A stretch of 64,000 bases of DNA from Alphaproteobacteria bacterium (GCA_028285105.1 JANQQE010000021.1:372001-436000), one strand, 5' to 3'; positions 9,177 to 17,989 are shown, numbered from the stretch's first letter. Numbers and translations: made by a program. The notes: generated by a model from the sequence alone, not told the origin.

Positions 9177-9449
9177 GTGGCAAACTCAGCATCAGCAAAG
9201 AAGCGCATTCGCCAGAACGTCGTACGTCGCGCCCAGAACGTGTCTCGCAAGTCGGAGATCAAGACCCAGATTCGAAAGTTCGAGGATGCCATCCGCGCCC
9301 AGGATGTCGCGACAGCTGAAACGGAATACCGCAAAGTCACCAAGATTCTCGACCAGGCATCAACGACCAGCACGCTTCACAAGAATACTGCTGCCCGCAA
9401 GAAGTCGCGACTTGCACGCAAGTTAAATGCTGCCAAGACCGGCAGCTAA
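9177..9449 (+). CDS. rpsT: 30S ribosomal protein S20
   Basis: 90 aa. The start is the GTG at 9177, which gives the family's VANSASAKKR N-terminus and has GGAG 9 bases upstream; an in-frame start at 9162 would add five residues and use the Shine-Dalgarno as coding. The sequence is a basic three-helix protein ending in RKKSRLARKLNA, as expected for bS20, which binds 16S rRNA early in 30S assembly. A GTG start may help S20 autoregulation, which in E. coli depends on a poor (UUG) start codon. A strong terminator follows at 9518. Confidence 0.97.
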   Translation: MANSASAKKRIRQNVVRRAQNVSRKSEIKTQIRKFEDAIRAQDVATAETEYRKVTKILDQASTTSTLHKNTAARKKSRLARKLNAAKTGS

Positions 9450-9517
9450 GCATTTGAGCGACGTTCGCAAATGCATTGCCTTCAAGCGACTGTCACTGAA
9501 TACCATCGCAGGAATCC

Positions 9518-9543
9518 ACGCACCCCTTTCGGGTGCGTTTTTT
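9518..9543 (+). terminator. intrinsic terminator after rpsT
   Basis: ACGCACCC and GGGTGCGT form an 8-bp perfect stem with a 5-base loop (CTTTC), followed directly by T residues. It ends the rpsT transcript 69 bp beyond the stop codon. Confidence 0.9.
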
Positions 9544-9559
9544 ATGATGACTTCCCACG

Positions 9560-10159
9560 ATGACACCGCCCCCCGATAATGCCGCCCCCAACGACGCTGC
9601 GAACCCCAAACCCTTTGTCTCTCGCGCCGGCTCAAAACTTCTAGCTGCCATAGACGCTTTCAAGATTAACCCGACTGACCTTATTTGTGCAGACCTCGGT
9701 TGCAACACCGGTGGGTTCACCGATTGCCTACTAAGACATGGTGCTACAAAAGTTTACGCAATTGATACCGGATACGGCGTACTCGCCTGGGCGCTCCGAA
9801 AAGATGATCGGGTAGCGGTCATGGAACGCACCAATGCCCTGCACGCCGAATTGCCCGAGCCGGTCGATCTGGTCGTGATCGACGTCGCCTGGACCCGTCA
9901 ACATCTCATTCTGCCCGCAGCCAAAAGACTTCTAAAACCAACTGGCGTCATCATCAGCCTCATTAAACCGCACTACGAAGCCGAACAAAACCAACTTCGC
10001 AAGGGTGTCCTGCCAGTGGAAACTGCGGAGCAAGTCATTGAAATGGTTCTAGATCGCTTAAAAAATATGGACCTGCAACCAACCAACTTGATCAAAAGCC
10101 CAATCATTGGCCGCAAGGGAAATGAAGAGTACTTGGCCCTGATCCAGCCACATGCATAA
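9560..10159 (+). CDS. TlyA-like rRNA methyltransferase lacking the S4 domain
   Basis: 199 aa. It matches the FtsJ-like catalytic part of TlyA/hemolysin-A proteins: VSRAGSKLLAAID, the AdoMet site ADLGCNTGGFTDCLL, then AIDTGYGVLAW, ERTNA, VVIDVAW and LIKPHYEA. The Lys (RAGSK), Asp (VIDV), Lys (LIKP) and Glu that form the KDKE methyltransferase tetrad appear to be present. TlyA enzymes 2'-O-methylate rRNA. Here the N-terminal S4 RNA-binding domain (about 60 residues) is missing and replaced by a short Pro/Asn/Asp-rich leader. It starts 17 bp after the rpsT terminator. Substrate recognition may therefore differ from classical TlyA. Confidence 0.85.
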   Translation: MTPPPDNAAPNDAANPKPFVSRAGSKLLAAIDAFKINPTDLICADLGCNTGGFTDCLLRHGATKVYAIDTGYGVLAWALRKDDRVAVMERTNALHAELPEPVDLVVIDVAWTRQHLILPAAKRLLKPTGVIISLIKPHYEAEQNQLRKGVLPVETAEQVIEMVLDRLKNMDLQPTNLIKSPIIGRKGNEEYLALIQPHA

Positions 10160-10476
10160 CCGCCACAGTCAGCCCCCTCCGTCATTCCTGACGCCGACCG
10201 TCGGCAGACACCCCGACTGACAGATAAGGTGGGACCAAAATCAAGAGAATCCCTTTCTCAAGTCTTTCCGTGTGCGAGACCTCACTACAACCTTCACTCA
10301 TGTCTGACACCCAACTTGCACTTTTGAGCATAGAAGAATGCTTTGACTGACACGACATGCCACCGATGTTCAGCGCCAACCTGAACGCAAGATGTCAGAC
10401 ACCGCATGTTTGAATTGTCATACGGGGGTACACACCCCATGCCAGATAACCACAAATGAGCTACATCAGACCAAGG
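10160..10476. other. intergenic region with TGTCWGAC motifs
   Basis: No convincing gene is present. The region holds TGTCTGAC at 10301-10308 and TGTCAGAC at 10393-10400. Two more TGTCAGAC copies (11219-11226 and 11273-11280) lie beyond the next gene. A 65-codon minus-strand frame here has no Shine-Dalgarno and no recognisable features and is not called. Confidence 0.4.
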
Positions 10477-11070
10477 TCACCGTGATGCCAATTCCCGCGG
10501 TTCGGATGGTTCCCAAACGCGAATATCACAGACCTCGACGGTGGGGGTGAGTACTTTCTGGCGGCTGTGAACCTGAAGCGCCCGGCGACGGGTTGAGCCC
10601 GGCAGAATCGGCCCTGCCCATTCGCCCTCAATCGCGATCGGAGTCGCAACATACACACTTTCCGCGTGGACCAGTTGCCCTTCGGGCGTTTCGTAATTGA
10701 CTCGAACCACAATCATGGAAACGACCTCATCACCGGTGTTCGAAACATCAAGTGTGAATCCCAAGCCGCCACGGCTACCTAATGCTGGCTCTACCGAAAC
10801 TTCGAGTTGACTTTGATAATCCGGCGCCCTGCGATCATCGAACGCATCAGAGAGTGCAGGGGGAAGTGATTCCTTGATCTCTGGCAAGGAACGCAGAATG
10901 TCCGTACCGGTCTCAACAACTCGATCGAATTTTCGATCGACAATATCCATCCCATAAAACGCCAAGCCGGAACCGCACAGAATCCCTACCCCGACAACAC
11001 CACACACACCATATACGAGCGAACTCAAGAACCCGCCCCGCCTGCCGCCGTTTAATTCTCCTCTAGCCAT
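10477..11070 (-). CDS. hypothetical membrane-anchored protein
   Basis: 197 aa from the ATG at 11070, which has GGAG about 8 bases upstream; an in-frame start 21 bases earlier lacks one. A basic N-terminus (GGRRGG) precedes one membrane segment at about residues 15-40 (SLVYGVCGVVGVGILCGSGL). A helical linker follows, then a C-terminal beta-rich domain containing FTLDVSNTGDEVVSM and VRVNYETPEG. This pattern resembles small extracytoplasmic immunoglobulin-like domains. It stands alone on the minus strand and is flanked by copies of TGTCWGAC on both sides. I do not recognise a family. Confidence 0.6.
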   Translation of the reverse strand: MARGELNGGRRGGFLSSLVYGVCGVVGVGILCGSGLAFYGMDIVDRKFDRVVETGTDILRSLPEIKESLPPALSDAFDDRRAPDYQSQLEVSVEPALGSRGGLGFTLDVSNTGDEVVSMIVVRVNYETPEGQLVHAESVYVATPIAIEGEWAGPILPGSTRRRALQVHSRQKVLTPTVEVCDIRVWEPSEPRELASR

Positions 11071-11294
11071 TTCAAACACTCCAAGCTGCACCGCTTACTC
11101 GGACCACCCGGGCGTTTTGGGTACATCAAGAGGCTATTCGAGATTTCACAAAGCATATTTTCTGAAGAATGTGTCTGGACCGCCTGAAATTTTCGCGCCC
11201 CCCCACCCTTAATCTTCCTGTCAGACAAAACATCGCGATTCAAGCATCTTGGGAGCCTTTTTGTCAATGTCGTGTCAGACCGTCTGTTGACAAA

Positions 11295-12248
11295 TCATCG
11301 GCTAAGCAAGGCGTCAACATGCTGACAGACGCTTTCGGACAGGGCTTGGAGGTCGTATCCGCCCTCGAGAACGCTGACGATTCTCCCGCCCGCGAGTTGT
11401 TCGGCGATCTCCATCACTCGCCTGGTCATCCAGCCAAACGATTCGCTTTGAAGGTTCAATGGGGCCAAAGGATCGCGCTCATGGGCGTCGAAACCGGATG
11501 AGATGATGATGAAGTGCGGTTTGTAATCTTCGAGACTTGGCAAAATCGATCGCTCGAACGCCCGTTGGTACTCGTCATCACCACTTCCCGGTGACAGAGG
11601 GACATTGAGCGTAGCCCCCTTGCCTGCACCGGTTCCAGTTTCAGACGCATAGCCCGTTCCCGGATAAACATGATCCGGGTGCCCATGAACGTTGCAGACC
11701 ATCACATCGGCTGATTCTTCAAAGATGTGCTGGGTTCCGTTTCCATGATGGACATCCCAATCCACCACGGCAACACGATCCACTGACGGATGTTGAAGTA
11801 CGTAAGTAGCTGCGATAGCCGCATTTGCAAGCAGACAGAAGCCCATCGATTCGTCTCGCTCACAATGATGCCCCGGTGGACGTGAAGCACAGAAGGCATT
11901 TCGAATTTTGCCATCCAAGACATGCTGGGTCGCATCGATGATCGAGCCAGCAGCATGCCTGGCTGTCAGATACGAGTCGGAACCGATCGCGCTATCGACC
12001 GAATCGATGTACCGATCACCCCGCTCGCACGCATTTCTCAGACGCGCGAGATATTCCGGTGTGTGAATGGCCAGGATCTGTTCGTCAGTGGCTTCCTGTA
12101 CCGCTAACGACACGCAACGCTCGCGAATCCCGGATTCCCCAAGAACCTTCTTAAGCGCCCGAAGCCGTTCCGCACGCTCGGGATGTCCAGGCCCGGTATT
12201 ATGCCCAAGAAAGCAATCATCCAATAGAAGCCCGGTCTCGAGCGCCAT
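11295..12248 (-). CDS. histone deacetylase superfamily protein (AcuC/AphA-like)
   Basis: 317 aa from the ATG at 12248, preferred over one at 12293 because CGGAG lies 9 bases upstream. It has the class II-type deacetylase signature: TGPGHPERAERL near the N-terminus, RPPGHH with the paired active-site histidines, DWDVHHGNGT providing zinc ligands, the HPDHVYPGTG loop, SSGFDAHERDPL with the third metal ligand, and GGYD near the end. Bacterial members remove acetyl groups from lysines, acetylpolyamines or other acetylamides. The substrate is not evident. It is divergent from the haloacid dehalogenase-like gene with about 145 bp between starts, which must hold both promoters. Confidence 0.93.
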   Translation of the reverse strand: MALETGLLLDDCFLGHNTGPGHPERAERLRALKKVLGESGIRERCVSLAVQEATDEQILAIHTPEYLARLRNACERGDRYIDSVDSAIGSDSYLTARHAAGSIIDATQHVLDGKIRNAFCASRPPGHHCERDESMGFCLLANAAIAATYVLQHPSVDRVAVVDWDVHHGNGTQHIFEESADVMVCNVHGHPDHVYPGTGYASETGTGAGKGATLNVPLSPGSGDDEYQRAFERSILPSLEDYKPHFIIISSGFDAHERDPLAPLNLQSESFGWMTRRVMEIAEQLAGGRIVSVLEGGYDLQALSESVCQHVDALLSR

Positions 12249-12394
12249 TTTACCAAACTCCGGTATACAATCTTGCGAAACAGAGACACCCATTCAAGGT
12301 GTCCATATGGTGTCGAGCTCATTGCGTTTGCGAATCATTTTCGCGATATTCAACTCTTCATGAAGTGTTTTGACCATAGTCATGGAAATTCCAG

Positions 12395-13072
12395 ATGGCC
12401 ACCTTGGATGAATACAACATCAAGCTCTTGACGTTCGACTGCTACGGCACCCTGATCGATTGGGAAGCTGGCATTCGCAGTTCGCTCGTGGCCATCGCCG
12501 ACGTCAAAGACCCAACGCTGCCCGATCTGGTGGACGATTACATCCGCACGGAAGCGAGCCTCGAACAACGGGAGTATCGATCGTATGTGGAGATCCAACG
12601 GAGAACCCTGGAAAGCCTCGCAGAAAAGTATCATTTGACGATCCCACAAGGTCAAACAGACATTCTCACACGCGACATGGCCCTATGGCCACCGTTTCCG
12701 GACACCATCCACAACCTGAAACGTTTGAAATCGAAATTCATGCTGGGGATTCTCTCGAACATCGATGTTGATTTGTTCGCCACGACCAACAAGCAGCTCG
12801 ACATGGACTTTGATTTGGTCATCACGGCTGAGGATGTTCAATCATACAAGCCATCGCACGCCCACTTCCTTCGGGCCATCGAGCAGTCCGCCGTCGAAAA
12901 GGACGAAATCCTTCACGTCGCTCAAAGTGTGTACCATGATGCGATTCCGGCGGCGGCTTTGGGAATCAATTTCGTTTGGATCAATCGATACGGTCAGCCG
13001 CGTCCGCCAAACGTCAGAATGATTGCAGAATATCCAGACCTGCAGTCGTTCGCCGACGCATATACCACTTGA
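12395..13072 (+). CDS. haloacid dehalogenase type II-like hydrolase
   Basis: 225 aa. FDCYGTLIDWE gives the nucleophile Asp and the D-x-Y-G-T-L-I-D signature of type II haloacid dehalogenases. GILSNID is motif II, AEDVQSYKPSHAHF contains the motif III Lys, and VAQSVYHDAIPAAALG holds the motif IV acidic residue. The final strand ends FVWINRYG. The type II family hydrolyses 2-haloacids, but many members are phosphatases of unknown substrate, so the activity is tentative. The next small gene starts 37 bp downstream on the same strand. Confidence 0.85.
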   Translation: MATLDEYNIKLLTFDCYGTLIDWEAGIRSSLVAIADVKDPTLPDLVDDYIRTEASLEQREYRSYVEIQRRTLESLAEKYHLTIPQGQTDILTRDMALWPPFPDTIHNLKRLKSKFMLGILSNIDVDLFATTNKQLDMDFDLVITAEDVQSYKPSHAHFLRAIEQSAVEKDEILHVAQSVYHDAIPAAALGINFVWINRYGQPRPPNVRMIAEYPDLQSFADAYTT

Positions 13073-13109
13073 CATGGGCCGTTATGAAGGTCCAACAGGA
13101 GTCTTGAAG

Positions 13110-13361
13110 ATGTCGCCAACCTTGGCTCAACTTGAACCTGGACAACCAATTCGCATTGTCCAGACGATCAATCGCCGTGAAGGCGCGTGGCAAAAAGAAG
13201 TCTCAGGTACGTTACTCGAAGTTCTCGACGCCCCAACCGGAAGCTGGTATGCCCACGGCGAACAGGATCGCTATTGGCTCCGACGGCTCCGCATCAAGAA
13301 AGCTTGCGGCGAAGTGACTTTGGTGTCCCTCGCTCCCGACGCAAAAGTCTACCTCGATTAG
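13110..13361 (+). CDS. small conserved-type hypothetical protein
   Basis: 83 aa from the ATG at 13110, with AGGAG 8 bases upstream. It reads as a compact beta-rich domain (QPIRIVQTINRREGAW, then GSWYAHGEQDRYWLRRLRIKK, then EVTLVSL). I recall similar short proteins from planctomycete genomes, but no function is known to me. No signal peptide or cysteines. It follows the dehalogenase-like gene by 37 bp and may share its transcript. Confidence 0.65.
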   Translation: MSPTLAQLEPGQPIRIVQTINRREGAWQKEVSGTLLEVLDAPTGSWYAHGEQDRYWLRRLRIKKACGEVTLVSLAPDAKVYLD

Positions 13362-13465
13362 GGCATCAACCCCATTTTCAGACCCGATGTCCGAATTGCA
13401 TATGTTGCTTTCCGCCGAAGTCTATTACCGTTGATTATTTTCTCGGATTGATTTCGGAGCAACCC

Positions 13466-14770
13466 TTGCGAATCGCCTGTTGGATTCTAGCCGCTGTATG
13501 TACTCTCTGCTGGATGCTCGTTGATACATATCGGCACTATTGCCCCCCAGCAAATGACGGTCGCACCCTTCGCTTCAGCCACTTCGGTACCTACCAGGAT
13601 TTCCGCGTGTGGCAGGAATTGATCCAGGCATTTCAAACTCGGCATCCCGAAATCACCGTCAAACAAGAATATGTCGTTGGGTGGTATGGGCTGTATGATC
13701 GTAAACTTCGGCAGCAATGTCTCGCCAAATCGGAACCTCATGTCGCACTCGTGCAAGCCAGTTCGTTTCTCACCCTGGCACAACAGTTCAGAAAGCTTCC
13801 TGTCGATGGACAACTTCCGTTTGACAACCTCAACGATTCTGCAATGGCAATCTATCGAGTCGCTGGCATCCCCAAAGCCATGCCCGTCACAGGCGGGAAC
13901 CTATTGGTATATTACAACAAGAATTGTTTCGCGAAGGCCGCCGATTTTCACGGGACCGATATACCCTTCCCACAGGCAAACTGGACGATGGACAATTTTG
14001 CTGCGACAGCCCGCCAACTCACTTGCGACTTTGACGGCGACAGCAGAACCGATCAATTCGGATTCTGGCAACCGAGATGGGTTTACTATCAACCATTCCT
14101 ATGGTCATTCGGCGCGGATGTCCTTGATGACACCGGAACCAAGTGGAGTTTGACGACCGAATCGGCAGCTGTGGCACTGGAGTTCTATCGCGAGATGCGC
14201 TGCGGACCCGATCGATACGTCCCTCTTCCGCATGAGACATCGCAAATCATTCAAGATGTCGCTTTCCTCACAGGGCAAACGGCAATGTGTGTCAATGGCC
14301 CCTGGTTCATCCCATTGCTCGAAGCCTCTAAACGTGCAGGCGACTATGGCGTTGCCAATATTCCGATCGGCAATGCAGGCCGCCTAACACGAGTGACATG
14401 GGATGGCATTGCGATCAGCAAACGAATCTCATCTTCGAGTCTGTCAAGCGCAATCGCATTCCTGCAATTCGTCGCGTCTGACGAAGGCCAACATATCCTG
14501 ACACGAACAGGCAGAGCACTGCCGGCTACCCATTCGGCGCGTGAAGCGCTGCGCAACAGTAAGCAACGCGATACTATCCAAATGTTCATTGACGCCCTTG
14601 ACTACAGTCGAACCGAACCGCAAACGCCGCTGTTCCGACAACTTGATCTGGCTATCAATCGCCACCTCGTCCAATACCTTCAAGACAACGTCGATATGGA
14701 AGCGACTGAATTTTTGAATACACTGGCCAACGATCCCGCGATCTTGTCGCTTACCGAGATATCTAGGTAG
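13466..14770 (+). CDS. ABC transporter sugar-binding protein
   Basis: 434 aa from the TTG at 13466, chosen because CGGAG lies 6 bases upstream and it places a signal peptide (LRIACWILAAVCTLCWML) at the N-terminus; the open frame extends back to 13187 over the preceding gene, which is implausible. The mature part is an extracellular solute-binding fold of the maltose/glycerol-3-phosphate type: TLRFSHFGTYQDF, a LIQAFQTRHPEITVKQEYV strand, then AGIPKAMPV, LLVYYNKNCF and the late GPWFIPLLEASK. There is no lipobox, so it is probably periplasmic. It would deliver a sugar or related solute to the two permeases encoded downstream. Confidence 0.88.
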   Translation: MRIACWILAAVCTLCWMLVDTYRHYCPPANDGRTLRFSHFGTYQDFRVWQELIQAFQTRHPEITVKQEYVVGWYGLYDRKLRQQCLAKSEPHVALVQASSFLTLAQQFRKLPVDGQLPFDNLNDSAMAIYRVAGIPKAMPVTGGNLLVYYNKNCFAKAADFHGTDIPFPQANWTMDNFAATARQLTCDFDGDSRTDQFGFWQPRWVYYQPFLWSFGADVLDDTGTKWSLTTESAAVALEFYREMRCGPDRYVPLPHETSQIIQDVAFLTGQTAMCVNGPWFIPLLEASKRAGDYGVANIPIGNAGRLTRVTWDGIAISKRISSSSLSSAIAFLQFVASDEGQHILTRTGRALPATHSAREALRNSKQRDTIQMFIDALDYSRTEPQTPLFRQLDLAINRHLVQYLQDNVDMEATEFLNTLANDPAILSLTEISR

Positions 14771-14785
14771 CATGGTTTGCGATCC

Positions 14786-15796
14786 ATGAGCATTCAGCCC
14801 TCGTCACATGACACCAGATACGCCATTCGCTTATTGCTCCCTTGGCTGGTAGGAACGTTTGTACTCGTTTTCGTACCGATGGCTGCTTCCACACTGTTAT
14901 CGTTTGTCCGATGGGATGGTATCGAACTCAGCGACGCGAATTGGATCGCCACCGATCACTATGAGCTGCTGCTGGGCATTGATGACAAACAACCAGCCAA
15001 CGACAACCACCCCCAAGTTGCTGTTCCACATCGTTCGATAACCGAATATACGCTAGCTCGAAAAGCCCTGTGGAACTCGCTGGTATTCGCAATCAACGCA
15101 GCCCCCCTGAACGTCGCTTTCGCACTTTTTCTCGCAGTAATACTCGATACACCTTTGCGGTTCATTGGAGTCTACAGAGCATTAGTATACCTGCCGCACG
15201 TTTTGGGCGGTGTGGCGACAATACTCATATGGAGCTGGGTCTTCAATCCCACCTTTGGCCCCGTCAACACGTTGTTGCGATTCTTATACGACCTGCTCGA
15301 TCCGATGGTTGGCATGCTGACCGGTCAGGGAACTTCGCAGTGGCTGGTCCCTGGGTGGCTTTCGTCTGAAACATGGTGCAAGCCAGCCGTCATCGTCATC
15401 CACGCCTGGACGGCTGGCGGTTCGGTTTTTGTCTTTCTTGCTTCACTACAGGGCGTCAGTCCCGAGACTCGTTCGGCGTCCTTGCTTGATGGTGCATCGA
15501 CTTGGAAACGATTTATTTTCGTCACATTACCGCAACTCACTCCTGCAATCCTGTTCAATCTGGTGACCGGATTCGCGGCTGCGATGCAATCTTTCAATTA
15601 CTCCTATCTCCTATACAACCGCGATCAAAACGACGGATTGCTTTTTGCAGTACTGTACATATACCGTTGCGCATTCGAACCGCCGTATCGCATTGGCTAC
15701 GCTTCCGCTGTTGCATGCACGCTTTTTGTAATCCTCTTTTCTATTACTGGTTGCTTAATTGCATCGGGGCGAAAATGGGTGCATTATGAAACCTAG
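14786..15796 (+). CDS. ABC transporter permease, MalF/UgpA-like
   Basis: 336 aa from the ATG at 14786; a TTG nine bases upstream is also in frame. It begins with a membrane segment (LLLPWLVGTFVLVFVPMAAS), has a periplasmic loop, then further helices, with the permease EAA-loop at DGASTWKRFIFVTLPQL, which contacts the ATPase. It is the first of two inner-membrane channel subunits. The gene starts 15 bp after the binding protein gene and overlaps the second permease by 11 bp, so the three form one operon. No ATP-binding subunit is encoded nearby. Confidence 0.92.
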   Translation: MSIQPSSHDTRYAIRLLLPWLVGTFVLVFVPMAASTLLSFVRWDGIELSDANWIATDHYELLLGIDDKQPANDNHPQVAVPHRSITEYTLARKALWNSLVFAINAAPLNVAFALFLAVILDTPLRFIGVYRALVYLPHVLGGVATILIWSWVFNPTFGPVNTLLRFLYDLLDPMVGMLTGQGTSQWLVPGWLSSETWCKPAVIVIHAWTAGGSVFVFLASLQGVSPETRSASLLDGASTWKRFIFVTLPQLTPAILFNLVTGFAAAMQSFNYSYLLYNRDQNDGLLFAVLYIYRCAFEPPYRIGYASAVACTLFVILFSITGCLIASGRKWVHYET

Positions 15797-16622
15797 TTCC
15801 GTCAGGCAATTCTTGAATCGTGCATCGATTATTTTGGTTGTGTTGGTACTTGCACTTCCGTTGGTGTTTGCGGCTTTGCTTGCGGTTGGCCCGATTGAGG
15901 ATGTTTACGCCTTTCCTGCCAGAATCCTGCCGTCGAATGTCGAATGGACAAACTTTTCCGATGCGATGAAACGGCTTCCATTTATTCGGTTTATGCTCAA
16001 TTCTGTAGTGGTCGCCTGTTGCGCCGCGACTGGAGCAGTATTGACCAGCGCCATGGCCGGCTATGCGTTTGCCAGATTGAATTGGCGGCGCAAGAAGTTT
16101 TGCACGTTGCTCTTGATAGCGGCTTTGGTCGTGCCTGCGCAACTCCTGCTCATTCCGCAGTTCCTGCTCTTCACCAACCTGGGATGGGTGAATACTTATA
16201 AGCCACTGATCGTCCCGGCGTGGCTGGGTGGCGGAGCATTTAACGTTTATCTGTTCTGGCAGTTCTTCAGAACGATCTCGCGCAATTACGACGACGCTGC
16301 AAAGCTCGATGGCGCTTCCCATTGGACCATTCTCACGAGAATCTTGATGCCAATGTCCAAACCGGCCGTCGCTACCGTCGCCCTGCTTAGCTTCGTTTAC
16401 CACTGGCAAGACTTTCAGAAACCGCTCATCTACCTATCCGACTTTCAAACCTACACCATGGCTCTCGGCTTGCGAATGTACCAGGTTACTGGAGGCGGCT
16501 GGATGAATCTGGTCATGGCAGCCAGTCTAATTGCACTGATCCCAGTCCTGGTTGCGTTTCTCATTCTTCAGAAGCACATAGGCGCACCCAAAATCTTTAA
16601 TCACGACGTCCCCAAATGTTAA
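15786..16622 (+). CDS. ABC transporter permease, MalG/UgpE-like
   Basis: 278 aa from the ATG at 15786, inside the last codons of the previous permease gene (11-bp overlap, probably translationally coupled). About six membrane segments are visible, with a SAMAGYAFARL motif, the VPAQLLLIPQF segment typical of MalG-type permeases, and the EAA loop AAKLDGASHWTILTRILMP. It pairs with the MalF-like subunit. The missing MsmX/UgpC-type ATPase must come from elsewhere in the genome, as in several multi-importer systems that share one ATPase. Confidence 0.93.
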   Translation: MKPSSVRQFLNRASIILVVLVLALPLVFAALLAVGPIEDVYAFPARILPSNVEWTNFSDAMKRLPFIRFMLNSVVVACCAATGAVLTSAMAGYAFARLNWRRKKFCTLLLIAALVVPAQLLLIPQFLLFTNLGWVNTYKPLIVPAWLGGGAFNVYLFWQFFRTISRNYDDAAKLDGASHWTILTRILMPMSKPAVATVALLSFVYHWQDFQKPLIYLSDFQTYTMALGLRMYQVTGGGWMNLVMAASLIALIPVLVAFLILQKHIGAPKIFNHDVPKC

Positions 16623-16767
16623 CAAGCGGCGAAATCGATTCGCGATGAATTCCTTGGCGACGTCACGCATCGCAATAAAAACCAGAGAAACACCGTAACT
16701 ACTTATTTATAAAACACTTACAGCATAAACAACGCGATGATTTCTTGACTTGACGAATGGTCGATTT

Positions 16768-16796
16768 TTGACGAGGATTCGGGGCTTGTCTTAAAT
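16768..16796 (+). promoter_or_regulatory. candidate sigma-70-type promoter of rplU
   Basis: TTGACG (-35, 16768-16773) and TTAAAT (-10, 16791-16796) are separated by 17 bases and lie 56 bp upstream of the rplU start. The -35 box matches 5 of 6 consensus bases and the -10 box 4 of 6. Confidence 0.5.
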
Positions 16797-16851
16797 AGAT
16801 CATCGAACACCCGCGCCGACCTCGTGGAGGTGCAATCTTGGAGAAGTCACA

Positions 16852-17166
16852 GTGTACGCGATCATTGAAAATGGTGCTCATCAGTACCGAGTTGAACCCG
16901 GCACCCGCCTTGATCTTCAACTCCAAGATGTCGCCGAAGATGCCAAGTCACTCACTTTGGACAAAGTGCTTATGGTTGGCGATGGCGGCGACGTCAAGGT
17001 TGGCACACCCTACGTTGAAGGCGCCAAGGTCAGTGCGTCGATCGATTCGGAACTCAAAGGCGACAAGATAGACGTCATCAAGTTTCGACGGCGCAAGAAC
17101 TACCGGCGCAAACAAGGGCATCGACAAGGCTACTTGCGAGTCCGAATCGAAAGCATTGATTGTTGA
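16852..17166 (+). CDS. rplU: 50S ribosomal protein L21
   Basis: 104 aa. GTG start with GGAG about 9 bases upstream. It begins YAIIENGAHQYRVEPG and ends with the basic KFRRRKNYRRKQGHRQGYLRV-type tail (split here) that is diagnostic of bL21, which binds 23S rRNA. In most bacteria rplU is followed by rpmA (L27) and obgE. Here the following gene is a PTS EIIA on the opposite strand, so the usual operon is broken and L27 must be encoded elsewhere. Confidence 0.97.
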   Translation: MYAIIENGAHQYRVEPGTRLDLQLQDVAEDAKSLTLDKVLMVGDGGDVKVGTPYVEGAKVSASIDSELKGDKIDVIKFRRRKNYRRKQGHRQGYLRVRIESIDC

Positions 17167-17388
17167 ATTATTTGTTGCTGAGTTCTCTGGTCTTGCCTTT
17201 TTCCGCCGAAGCATACTGTGATCAGCAAGCCCGCGATCATCACGCACGCGATCATCACGCCAATGTCGCGGTGAATACCATTCACAGCAACTGATCTCCT
17301 ATCGACCCAGACGCTGACCGAGATAGCCCCAACGTCCGATAACACGAGCGTTTTTCTGATTTCGAATGCAGGTACTCTTGCGATTCAG

Positions 17389-17844
17389 CTACTCTTCGTG
17401 CTTTAAGAGAATAGTATACACATCGTCGGCAGACTTCGCAGCAAGCACTTCTTTCCGAAACTTACCAACCAGCATGAGACGAGAAATCCGGGCAAGCGCT
17501 TGAATATGGGGCCCCGTTTGGTCAGGTGGACTCGCGAGGAGCGCGATCAGTTCAACCGGTTCGCCATCGCTACTTGCAAATTCGATAGGTGAACTCGGAA
17601 TCCCCAAAGCCATCACCAAGCCACTGCACGCAGTTGTTTTGCCGTGAGGCACTGCGAGACCGAATCCAATCCCCGTTGATCGTGTTTCTTCGCGAGCCAG
17701 GACCGCGCCCAGAACAGCGCCTCGGTCCGTTATGCGCCCACACGAATTCAATAGATCGACCAACTCGGTGATAGCCCCGATCTTGTTATCAGAGACCAAG
17801 GGCACGCGAATACAATCGGGCAATATCAGGTTTGAGAGCTTCAT
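17389..17844 (-). CDS. PTS EIIA-type protein (PtsN-like)
   Basis: 151 aa from the ATG at 17844, the usual length of EIIA-Ntr; an in-frame start at 17925 would add 27 residues. The phosphorylatable histidine is in GFGLAVPHGKT, preceded by the conserved REETRSTGIG segment. DGEPVELIALLASPP and the ALARISRLM helix complete the domain. Such proteins accept phosphate from NPr in the nitrogen-type PTS and regulate metabolism rather than transport a sugar. No other PTS genes are in the window, so the partner proteins lie elsewhere. It is divergent from parB, and parS-like sites sit in the shared upstream region. Confidence 0.9.
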   Translation of the reverse strand: MKLSNLILPDCIRVPLVSDNKIGAITELVDLLNSCGRITDRGAVLGAVLAREETRSTGIGFGLAVPHGKTTACSGLVMALGIPSSPIEFASSDGEPVELIALLASPPDQTGPHIQALARISRLMLVGKFRKEVLAAKSADDVYTILLKHEE

Positions 17845-17989
17845 ATCCAGCGGTTCCGGGGTAACAAGAGTCGATATTGTGCCAACAATCACCTCGTGTG
17901 CAACCTTGCGGGGACCGGCTTGCATTGAAAAGTTTCGACCAAGTTTTGTGATTCAAAGCCAGATATCAAACTGTTGCTTCCGATACGCA

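Noticed and set aside
17130..17345. Minus-strand 71-codon frame with one hydrophobic segment overlapping the end of rplU
   Set aside because: No Shine-Dalgarno, overlaps a ribosomal protein gene antisense, and only the span GVMIACVMIAGLLITV looks protein-like.
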